From contig BCGQ01000003.1 of the NCBI GenBank assembly GCA_001599355.1, positions 64,468 to 128,467 on the forward strand: 64,000 nt of DNA. Reading direction: 5' to 3'. Of this stretch, positions 54,605 through 64,000 are shown one piece after another. The position numbers and the translations under genes were made by a program. The stretch's first letter is position 1. Each line of letters begins with the position of its first letter. A model generated the notes under the pieces. The model made no database searches and was not told where the DNA came from. It saw only the letters and a program-made list of their open reading frames with translations. The DNA is from Nakazawaea peltata (lineage: Eukaryota; Ascomycota; Pichiomycetes; Alaninales; Pachysolenaceae).

Positions 54605-57600
54605 GCTTCAGTATCTTCTTCTAATGCTACTCCCTATATCTTTAGGTTAGAGATGAGAGGAAAATTTTTTTAACTTAGTAATCGGAAAGTGTCAAAAAAG
54701 GGTAATTTGATATGGGGCGCACTACTAATATCGAAGGATGTGGCAAAAGGTGACAAATCAAGGTTGGCTCGGGAATTAGCGCTGGAGTCGTTTGGGGGAT
54801 GAGCTGAAACTCAGAATGGATCCCGTCTAAATGTTGGAAAGGTTGCTAGTAGCTTAAATGGAAATATGTGGGCGCAGTGAGTGAATAGGATGCGGTGTGA
54901 ATGGGTCACATACAAGCATGTGAGAGCAGAGCATCACCACCTATGAGTCCGAGTGTTATAGTTGCCATCCAAATATTAGGTGTTTATTTGTCTAATGCAC
55001 CTACTTTCCAAGACTGTTGGACGGTGATGAGCTCATCTCTCTGTGTGAAAAATAGTGTGAAAAGGTGACCTCATTCGGAAAACAGCTTTCTGCCATCCGC
55101 CTATGTCACCACAGCAAGAATAAGCTAACTTTAAACTTCTCTCTTAAGACTGTGCTTTTTTTAAGCCCTCAGACATCTTGCTTGAATCTACACTAGCATT
55201 AGCTCAGCTCCTCTGCACAGTTACTCCAAATAGTGTGAAAGTTGAATTTTATGGAGTCACGTTTCTTTTTTCCTAACGTTGTCTGCGCATAATAATCTCT
55301 TCCGCTCCTTTCTTTTTCCGCTTTTTCATATAGCGTTTGAGTTCTGTTCTAGGAGCTTATTCCTAGATTAGAGGACGTTCTGATCTCCGTCCGGTTAGTA
55401 ACCAAATCAGCATGAATCCCGATATTGTGTTCATGTTGAAATGGATTGAGGCTCTATTTCATGTTTGCTGGTGTGTTTTTTTCTTATTGAAAAATAATAA
55501 AAGGGGTTGATTATTTAGACCCCATAACTTACTTCGGTTTCTTCAATAAATATTATTTAAAGTTATTGTTGGTCTGTCTCCGTTCTGAAATTCTCTAGTT
55601 TTACCTAAACTCTGGTTTTGATCCTGTTCTCTCTTAATGATCAACTATAAAGCGTAAGAAAAACTAAATATATAAAATATATTGAATAGAGTGCATAAAT
55701 TTAGGCAGAAACAATTTCAAACTTACTAGTAATAAATACACTTTAACCTCCAAAATTAAACGACAACACAATGTATAGAAAAGTCAACACGCTTCAGATA
55801 GTTCACTAACAACAAGACATGTTACTCCTAAACCATATTTAGGTTTATTTATTTCTTTTACTTCTTTTTATTCGTAACCAAGATGGTCGAATTGGCCGAT
55901 CACATTTAACATCAAAGAGAGGTCCCGATTTTATCAAACCTGAAATCAACAACAAACCTTTCTACAATATATTTCTTCAGATCTAGTACAACATATGTCG
56001 TTCATAACTTCCAGATGACCAGTAGGGGTGATTATTGGGTGTTAGTAACAAACTTATTCACTATTATGTTGCAAATCTTGAATCAATCTTCTCTCCCCTA
56101 CGGCTACACTCTATGAAATAAAGACCAAAAACACAATACAATACCAGAAATTGTTAATCTTCTTCCTTCTTGCCACCTTGAAAATAAATCTGGAGAAAAG
56201 GCACTTAGATTTCACAAAAAATATCCAAAAATCAGGGATTACCCACACCGAAAATATAAATGTTGTCTAGATAATAATTACTAAGGCCGGGGCGGGTCAA
56301 GTAATACTGTATAATTACATGCTCGGGGTTACAAAAATATTGAGTAAAAGGGGAGCCAGCTTCTCTAATTATCAGAATAGGTACCCCTCATTATGCATAG
56401 AATCTACCTTCTATAACCCTAGGATCCGTTTGTTACTACCCTGAGCATTTTTGCTAATCTTCTTAAGAAGACAAAGCTGATCCCCAACAAATTTAAATGT
56501 TGGATATGGTTCTCCGTGACTTTGTACATCGAAGCATCACGTAATCCAAGTCTTAAAACTTAAATAACAGTTATAATATCACAAGTGAATTAACCTCATA
56601 TTGACGAGGTCGCAAGTTTCTCACGGTCAGCAAACAGGTATCTGGTGATTCGAAGCCACGTAATAATTATAATCGAACACATACGCTCTACAAATGCTAC
56701 GACTTACAATTACTTTTGGTTTCGAAACGAACCAGAGTTTTAAAAGCTCAAATGAAACAGAAGGCAACTTAAAAGGTATAACCATTCTAGACTCTTAAGG
56801 CAATTATCTTCCCTCTTCATTCGACTACAGGAAACTGTTACTTAGCCTCACCAGATCATATTTTTTGACTTAGACAATTACTCAAGAAATTAATCAAGTC
56901 TGCGCAACATGAATACTCAATTCGCATACAAATTCTTTTCCAAGAGATTCAGAATAGACAGATTAAACAAAGGAGTTTCAGATTGTGCTCCATCCTATCT
57001 ACGTACAAACTATTGTGTTTGAGATGTTTTCAGCCAACGAGTCATAAATCCTTTACTTTTGACAAATAAAAGCATTTATGCCAATTCTCTGGAATATATC
57101 TGACTGCGGAAGCCTCCGTGCTAGGAAAAATAATTCTAGCATAATTTGCAAATCGCTATTGTGAGGGATCTCCACAGATGCGGAGCGTAACATAGGACCG
57201 CGCATCGATGAGGAGTTATTTTGAAACTAAATCTTAAACTATTGATATATATCCGTTACAAAAGGTGAAAAGAATAGGTAGAATAGCTCTATTATTTCAA
57301 AGCAAATTTGAGCAACCTTTGTTTACACTCGCTCTATTGAAGAAGGATAGCCGGGAGGTCTTAACTTTTGTTCGATCTTTTTCGCTTTCCAATCTGGGTT
57401 TTTCGGAATAATGCAGCTTCCACGCACCTGTAAAACTAACAGCGCTCACAAGATTTGAAATCTGCTGAGGTACGGTAAAACGGCAAAAAAATTGAATTCC
57501 CAAAGTAACATGGCAAATTATGAAGGTGGCTTGCTGGTAGCACTATCATCACAGTATGGGCTCCAACGTATCCGGCTTAGTTGGTGGTGGGTTCCGCTCG

Positions 57601-59890
57601 CCATTCTCGCTTAAACTTGTATATATGCATAAATATGCAGACTCGGAAACACCATGCATACATGTGCGTCTGCAGCTGCGTCATATGTTATGACGTGAGC
57701 GTTCTAGCAGTGTTTTAGCACTCCAAAATTTTTTCGCCCATAAAAGACTGCATATAGGACTATATTGAACACAGTAGCATTCCAATTTGATGATAGCTGT
57801 TGATATCCCTCCCTATCAAATACCAGATTGGTGTTCCACGGCTGTGGGTTCCTTCTCAGGGTGTGCATTAATATTAAAACTAAATCTATGCTAGACCGAA
57901 AAGGTTTGTAAAAAGCACTCGCACTATAAATTAGCTTTTTTTGTTATTTGCTAGGTACATAATAAATATCATGCAGAAATCACGATTTTAAGTTCTCACT
58001 AAAAATGTTCGGGGTATTTGTGTGGACAAAAACCGTTTTGATCTTCTCACTGTAGATACCTTTTTAGAGAGTCGCGCCAATAAAGGATAGATCACAGCTT
58101 CCTTTTTGAGACAATTTGCATTCGTGCCTCTTCTTCAGCACGGGAACTCGGCGGGATATCAGCATTTGCTGTAAGCTCTCTTTTCGTTCCGAAAAGTTCC
58201 AGATTTTCGTAACACCATTAGATTAATACTGCTAGCTTGCGCCAGCGAACAAATCATACCTACTTTTTCAGCCCGACTTGCATCTTATTCACTCAAGGAA
58301 TAAACGCTGAGCAGCATAGTTTTGATGCAGGTAGGTCGTCGTTTCTTTTGTAGGGTGGCCATAAGTTACCTGATCGGTGTGCCCAAAAGAGGTGAGGCAC
58401 CTGTGACAGGGCTTCTGAACTTCAAGTCACAAAAAATAAAATTTCTTCCCCTAGGCAGGTATCAATGCTGTACAAGAACAGGAGCTGGGGTTATTGAATA
58501 GTAAAAGCCGGTACCCAAGACCCCAAAGTGTAGTAGGACGGGGTATAGTAGCAAAGCCTTTATTATTTAAGAAAAGGTTCCAGAAGTTTTAATATATTAC
58601 CTATAGTGCCCACTTCTACCACTCCATTTTTTTCCAAGATCCTTTAAAATTACCTCCGATTATGTAATAAACCCGACTTTAGATAATCTACTTGCTTCGC
58701 TTACACATAAAAGTGTTAAGGTCAATAGAGGATAACACCCCAGCCCACAATGTACTTCTCCTGACTACATGAAAAGCTAGGGCTGTAGTATCATATTTTA
58801 ACGGTCGTGAGGTGTGTACATCTTAAGGAACGTCACTGATTTAAACTTTAAAGTTAAAGAATAAGAAATGTGATTTAATAAATTGGACATCTCAACAAGT
58901 GAAAAGAAACAAGTAGAGAACGTCATCTGGCCCTTATTGCCAACGGACAAGTTACACGGATAAGCTTATTACTTTTCGTTACAAGACAGAATTGACTAGA
59001 AGGAACCTCGAAGCGAGTTCTCTCAAATAATCTTAGTAACGGTGTATGATCCGGGTGCTTACATCGTTTCTTTTTTTATTCTTTCCCGTAATCTGGTATT
59101 ATTTTCCAAAGAGTAAGGGTATAAAGCTTCTGCATTTCCTTCCATCTTGTTCTCGGGTCTACCCAGTCTTTTTATTATTCATCTCCGAGCAGTCATTTGC
59201 TGAAAAAACTTTTGGTGTTCACCCAAATATTATTTGGATTGTTGTATCTCGTTTCTTTGAGATTTGTTCTGAAAACTTCCCGGTTCGTCTTTTAGGCTGC
59301 ACAGTCCTAATCGGAAAAAGAGGAGACACTACAGAGACAGACGCCAGACAGAGAACATTTTTTTCCTTTTAAGACTTTTTTGCTTTTAATCCAAGGGATC
59401 GCTACTTTTTCTGAGCCAAAAAGCCTTACATATTTCTTAAGATCCCCTAAGTTTTTGCATCGCTGAAAAACACACAACAGGATCGAGAAGGTTTATCGTG
59501 ATACTTCAATTCAAAATTCAAAAAAACCTCGAAGATCATAAACCTAATAATATCCGAGGCTGTCAATTTTGATACCTATATATATTTATCCCGAGAGCTA
59601 TTCAGCGCTTTATAGTTGAGGTCTGACTCACTTGAGGATCACTGTTCTTTCACTGGGAGGTTCACATCCTAACTGGGATTTCCTTGATACACCAATTGCT
59701 TGCTCCCAAATAACCGCAAGGGGAAGTGAAGAATTGACCAATCTAATAGAACCTCAATCACATTAAAGCCTTACCCACAGAATAGAAACAATCCAAGGTC
59801 TTTGCATAACTGGTTTATAGCAACTTATTAACATTAAATACTGTTAGTGAAGTTCAGACTTTTAAAAAACTAAACTAATTCAAATTTAAA
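54605..59890. other. 5.3 kb gene-poor region upstream of a Zn2Cys6 factor
   Basis: The largest interval in the window, between the SQT1 start (minus) and a transcription-factor start (plus). No open frame in it looks like a protein; the longest (59046-59372) has no family resemblance. I found no tRNA boxes, rRNA or mobile-element ends. Visible details are a repeated AATAGTGTGAAA near 55050 and 55231, an inverted CGTCAT/ATGACG pair at 57679-57695, and a TATATATATT at 59577-59586 that may be the TATA element of the factor gene. It may be a very long regulatory region, an unseen RNA gene or a centromere; none is shown. Confidence 0.5.
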
Positions 59891-62479
59891 ATGTCGGAAG
59901 GTCAAAATAGTTATTCACAAGATAACACGAGGGATGAGGATCAGTCCCCCTCTATTCCAAATTCGAGAACTTCTCATAATAATTCTGGATTACTGGCTAA
60001 TCAATCAAATGCTCCAAACCCAACTCATATACCCGGTATAAATCAGCCTGGTGCAGTAACAGATCCACAGATCCCATCACAGCAGTCACCCAACAATGTA
60101 TATGGCTACGTAGCATTGATCCCAGGGATGCCAAATCAACAATCGCCGATTCAAGATATGCCAGCTGTCAGTCATGCACGTCAACAGCATATGGGTCTGG
60201 CACCAATTCCTCAGCAGATAACATATATACCACATCCTAATATGCAGCAAACACAAATGATGCCAAATGTCACATATTATGGTGCTTATCAATATCAGCA
60301 AAGGGGTTCACCCCCTCCTCATTCTGTGCTTCTGCCCATATACCTGCATTATCCACACTATCCACACAGACATCAACCGCAGCAGCAAATTTATGCTCAA
60401 AGTTCCTATCCCCCACAAAGCTCACCTCAGCTGCCAAATGAAAATCACAGACCATATCTTGCTGTGTTACCCGAACATGTATCACCTGGGGGCCGAGTTT
60501 CACAAGGTTTCAAACATCCTGTCGAATCCCCTAATCTGGAGCATAATCATGCATCTAGTAACGAAAATGTCAATTTCGAAAGATCAACTGAAATGAGAAG
60601 TTCTGACTCAAATAAAGCAAAGCACGGTCATCCTGATAATTCTTATAATTTAATAAGAGATACATCTCATGGTGTGTCACTTTCCGAAAAATATCAGAAA
60701 TCCGATAAATCTTCTCCAGAGTCTTATGATGACACCGAGTCTAAGAAGAAAAGGAAGAGGTTATCCATCTCTTGTACCACTTGCAGGAAGCGGAAGATAA
60801 AATGTGATAGAAGCAGACCAATTTGTACTCTGTGTCTGAAGAATAACGTTCCTGTTCATTTATGTATTTACGACGATAGTCCTTGGGTATCTTCATTAGT
60901 GAAGGAACAGTCATTACAAACAGAAATTGATTCTTTGATGGAGCAACGGATCAAACTTAAGGACACTGTAAAACAAAGGGAACTTGAAATCCAAAGATTG
61001 AAAGAAGAAATTCTGTCGGGTGGTAAAACTGATAAAACAAGCATTAGAAGTGTAGTCAACTCGGTAACTGAAAATCAACTTGAAATAAAAGATTCAACTC
61101 AGGGAATCAAAAGCTTGAGGAGTTCTGACAGTTATTTTAATTTCCTCAGAGAGAATAAATTGAGCTCTCCATTGTCACGAAAGTTAACTGCTAGTTATAT
61201 GGAAGATCCAAATTACGATTTTGATAATTGGCTTGCTGATCTGCCTCATTTCAAAGTGGTGGAACTGAAATTCCAATACCTATTTGATATAAAATTTGTA
61301 CCAGAATATTTAGCATTGGGGGTCCAAAGAGAAGCACCAGACATACAAGCTATGTTTTTCAAGAATTTCCACCGCAAAAAGGCCGGTAGTTCTAAAAATG
61401 TCTCTAGAGACACCATGGAAGTTTGTTACTGTTTATTGATTTTACAATTTTCTGTGATGTTCAATAAACAAGACGACGAGTTTGCTGACGATATTCCGAA
61501 GATCTTCCATGTTGTTCATATGTATATGAGAAAAGTGTTGGAACATTTTGAATTGGAAGTTGCTTCTCCATCACAAGTACCTTTATTTTTAGAGACACTC
61601 ATTCTTTTTAACAACTTGTGTAATATCATCAGCATCAATATGTCATATTCCAACGTCAATGTCAATTATTTTTTGAGAACAATATTTCAACAATATGAGT
61701 TGCTTCTGGGGGCCCCCGATGATAACAAAAATATTTGGTTCATGTTGCTTTACCAAGATCATATTATATCAAGAGATATGGGTCTTTGTAACAATTTCAC
61801 TGATTCAGAGGTTCCTAAATTTGAATTTGATGATGATAATTTTGACGATATTGCTCTTCAATCATTGATCACAATTAGAAGGCTGAGACAAAAGAATGCT
61901 GTAATGCAACTAGTTTCTTTTTATGAGAATCATTTCTTCAGATTTGACCCTAAATTCTATGCTAACTTCCATATCAGAACTCCTATAACAGGTGTTAATA
62001 AGGATAAAAGATTTGCAATCACGATATTACTTCTTGATCTGTGTGTTGAAGAGCAGAACCAAGACCAACCCAAATATAATGAGGCATTTGTTTTCCTTGT
62101 TAAAATTACTAGTTGGATTTTAGAACAAATACTTTACGAAGAGTCATGCTCCAAAAATCGTTGTCTTCAAATCACTATCCTGCCACTTCTCAAACTGAGT
62201 ATTTTAAGATTCTCAGTCATCCTGATCAATAAGATGAAAAAAGAGGTCTCTGAGGGTAAAGAGGCCGCAAAAGACCCAAGTATTTGGGACCTCAGTTTGG
62301 CGGAATTGGAGAGGAAAATGATGAAGGCTGATTTACAGTCGGAAATTGATTTTGTTTCAGGATTCAACAAGGCGCTTGGACAGATCAGAGAATATATTGA
62401 GCATATAGATCTTTTTACTGGAGACAAGAAGTGGATCGAATTTTTCGATAAGCTACTCAAAAAGATGCAGGAGATCTAA
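59891..62479 (+). CDS. Zn2Cys6 transcription factor, Hap1-like
   Basis: 862 residues. The N-terminal 280 are Pro/Gln/Asn/His-rich and disordered. A basic KKKRKRL precedes the zinc cluster at about 295-324: CTTCRKRKIKCDRSRPIC, then CxKNNVPVHLC, with correct spacing up to the expanded last interval. A linker IYDDSPW and a coiled coil (about 340-375) follow, as in yeast Hap1, whose cluster runs into LCHYMEQTW and a leucine-zipper-like helix. The rest (430-862) is a helical fungal-TF middle region with acidic patches. The closest class is Hap1/Zcf20-like; heme motifs were not seen, so the ligand is open. CTG codons at 60830-60832 and 60836-60838 lie inside the cluster; the first is GCA (Ala) in the short Zn2Cys6 gene at the same position. 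Confidence 0.85.
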   Translation: MSEGQNSYSQDNTRDEDQSPSIPNSRTSHNNSGLLANQSNAPNPTHIPGINQPGAVTDPQIPSQQSPNNVYGYVALIPGMPNQQSPIQDMPAVSHARQQHMGLAPIPQQITYIPHPNMQQTQMMPNVTYYGAYQYQQRGSPPPHSVLLPIYLHYPHYPHRHQPQQQIYAQSSYPPQSSPQLPNENHRPYLAVLPEHVSPGGRVSQGFKHPVESPNLEHNHASSNENVNFERSTEMRSSDSNKAKHGHPDNSYNLIRDTSHGVSLSEKYQKSDKSSPESYDDTESKKKRKRLSISCTTCRKRKIKCDRSRPICTLCLKNNVPVHLCIYDDSPWVSSLVKEQSLQTEIDSLMEQRIKLKDTVKQRELEIQRLKEEILSGGKTDKTSIRSVVNSVTENQLEIKDSTQGIKSLRSSDSYFNFLRENKLSSPLSRKLTASYMEDPNYDFDNWLADLPHFKVVELKFQYLFDIKFVPEYLALGVQREAPDIQAMFFKNFHRKKAGSSKNVSRDTMEVCYCLLILQFSVMFNKQDDEFADDIPKIFHVVHMYMRKVLEHFELEVASPSQVPLFLETLILFNNLCNIISINMSYSNVNVNYFLRTIFQQYELLLGAPDDNKNIWFMLLYQDHIISRDMGLCNNFTDSEVPKFEFDDDNFDDIALQSLITIRRLRQKNAVMQLVSFYENHFFRFDPKFYANFHIRTPITGVNKDKRFAITILLLDLCVEEQNQDQPKYNEAFVFLVKITSWILEQILYEESCSKNRCLQITILPLLKLSILRFSVILINKMKKEVSEGKEAAKDPSIWDLSLAELERKMMKADLQSEIDFVSGFNKALGQIREYIEHIDLFTGDKKWIEFFDKLLKKMQEI

Positions 62480-64000
62480 GTAAAATAACTATATACTCAT
62501 CATAGGAACATTGAATCCTATATCAATCACTTGCATTGGAAAGAAACTGCATCCCCAAAACATGGAAAATTGTATAATATGCTCACAGAATGATATGTAT
62601 TTTTAATTACTTGAAGTTTCTTGTCTAGATTAATTTTATTAAGCTGTATCCCCTTTATTCGGCAGATACATTCCCACACTATTTTTTTCCTTTTTCCTCC
62701 TTTCTTAGCAAGACAGAAACCGGAAATGCTACATAACGGTGGCATGAATAGGGGCTTTTAACTTTTGAATTTCTTTTCCTACAGAATTTCTGTTTGGGAT
62801 AGATTTCAGCTTCTCAGAGATGATTTAATGGGGAAGAATGTGTTGGAGCCCCTTCACTTGTGAGAACTCGTTGATATTGACTGATGTGGTCTGGTTAGGT
62901 TCGCCGGCTTCCCACCTCTCGATGTGTATTTTTTTAGGGAAGATTCAAAGAGGGAGGTTTTGCACGCACGCAAATAAAGTAGGAAAAAGCAAAATCGATC
63001 GAACCGAAAACATAACATCCCAAAATGGTAATAGTTACGCGGTATTACAGGATATGAGTGGAGGTTGAAAATGCATTGCGGGCGGTCGAGGCCGGGATGA
63101 AACTGGGGAGTGTTGTCAAGAAATCTATCGTTGAGATATTGGAGTCATCATAGAACGGATATCTGTGAAGACTAAAGTTTCAAACTTTAAGTTGTTCACC
63201 TTTGCATTTCCGACAGGCACGGCCGTTTAGGCACAATTTTGCCCTAAATCTAGTAATGCCTCGCCAATAGACGTTGCATTTTTTTTTTTTTTTTGAAGAT
63301 TATGCGCCCTTGACGAGACGACCGGACAAAAGACAAAGAAAAAGTGGTAAAATTCAGGAACAAGATAGCGGCTAACAATGCCAAAAACGAAGTAAAAACG
63401 AAAAAATCCGGCAGTAAATGCTAGTTGCGCAGGCTAAATGATGAGAAGGTTAGAAAAAATTGTAGGAATTTACTACCTCGGCTGAATAGAGTATCAAGGC
63501 CAAGGGATTTGAATAGCAGGCAAGTGACTTTACAATAAGGTTGTTTACAAACGTGCGTAAGAGTCCCAAAGTTTTGATCAAGTTTGCTATAAATTCCTGC
63601 AAAATCCTAGAGAGTGCACTTGTGTTATTAGGGGAGGTATTTAAGGACGTAGATTTTGCGGTATATTGCCGGCCAATTGTAAAAAATATCCGTGTAAAAC
63701 CAAAGTATGCTCGTTTCCAGTTGGTTACAAGTTCTGATGGCATTGAGAACCCAAAATGACACTTGAATTTCTAAAGGGTTGAGTATACAGCGGACAGGAG
63801 CGGCTAAACAAATTTGCCCCTACCGTTGCCCTTCTAAATTTGTAAACATAAAGAGAGTTAATACCTGAAAGACGCAAAATCCACTCAAAAGTTGCTCGTC
63901 TTTTTTTGTAAATCACAGACATTGATGTGCGGATTCTCTCCCCCAAAATAATATTTTTGCAGTTAAAACTCAACTTACATATTTTATCCTAAGCGTGCAA
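62480..64000. other. Right-end gene-free region
   Basis: About 1.5 kb after the transcription-factor gene. A poly-T run of about 17 lies near 63281-63296. The open frames at 62527-62745, 62838-63068, 63450-63743, 63541-63759 and 63725-63973 overlap, are short and match no family I know. Possibly a promoter of a gene beyond the edge. Confidence 0.5.

Noticed and set aside
56641-56665. tRNA B-box-like sequence GATTCGAAGCC
   Set aside because: No A box or foldable cloverleaf upstream; only nine of eleven B-box positions match.
59046-59372. 108-codon open frame
   Set aside because: A hydrophobic start followed by random composition; no domain; lies in the long upstream region of the transcription factor.
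54605-59890. Centromere call
   Set aside because: No inverted-repeat arms, no strong AT-rich core and no conserved elements were seen; left as one possibility only.
62527-63973. Right-edge open frames as genes
   Set aside because: Five short mutually overlapping frames on both strands with no family signal.
1-64000. CTG read as serine (Candida-type code)
   Set aside because: Several CTG sites fall at Ala positions in otherwise conserved motifs, and the paralogue exchanges are with GCC, GCT and GCA. Serine fits some sites but not the pattern. A full alignment would be decisive.

Overview
This is a window of nuclear DNA from a budding yeast (Saccharomycotina). Genes are compact and mostly intronless. 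The few introns are short (54-82 bases), sit near the 5' end of the gene and carry a perfect TACTAAC branch point. Nearly every gene has a clear yeast orthologue. A complex I subunit (NDUFA8 type) is present, which rules out the Saccharomyces lineage.

The most important property is the genetic code. In RHO3, RPC82, NUP57, GRS1, HDA3, the ammonium permease and elsewhere, in-frame CTG codons fall where orthologues carry alanine or another small residue, not leucine. Two paralogous permeases inside the window swap CTG for GCC or GCT at matching positions. This is the signature of the CUG-Ala yeasts (Pachysolen, Nakazawaea, Peterozyma; NCBI table 26). CTG should be read as Ala throughout; a standard-code translation puts wrong leucines in many proteins.

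Layout. 1-8.0 kb: porin (partial), a Mep-type ammonium permease, RHO3, a Csi2/Prm5-like membrane protein, LOA1, QCR2. 8.6-16.3 kb: RPC82, ATG13, a tiny spliced membrane-protein gene, PRP4 and AOS1, whose stop codons abut tail to tail. 16.5-25.2 kb: a decayed Dal5-like permease fragment, a small type I membrane protein, HDA3, a GPI-anchored wall protein, GAB1, an NCBP3-like RNA-binding protein, CTK3. 25.8-36.4 kb: PHO4, two unassigned proteins, a tandem pair of NCS1 nucleobase permeases with GATA sites upstream, an IFRD protein. 37.0-45.6 kb: a leucine-rich-repeat protein, GRS1 with a probable non-AUG mitochondrial start, NDUFA8, NUP57. 47.8-54.6 kb: a GT71 mannosyltransferase-like protein, a short Zn2Cys6 protein, a BTN2-like gene under a textbook heat-shock element, RIB5 and SQT1. 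54.6-59.9 kb: 5.3 kb without a convincing gene, leading into a Hap1-like Zn2Cys6 transcription factor (59.9-62.5 kb). 62.5-64.0 kb: no gene seen.

The content is core housekeeping (respiration, transcription, splicing, secretion, cell wall) plus a nitrogen-acquisition theme: the ammonium permease, the NCS1 pair, the dead Dal5-like permease and several GATAAG clusters. I saw no tRNA, rRNA, CRISPR array or intact mobile element. Assignments rest on remembered family sequences, not on database searches.
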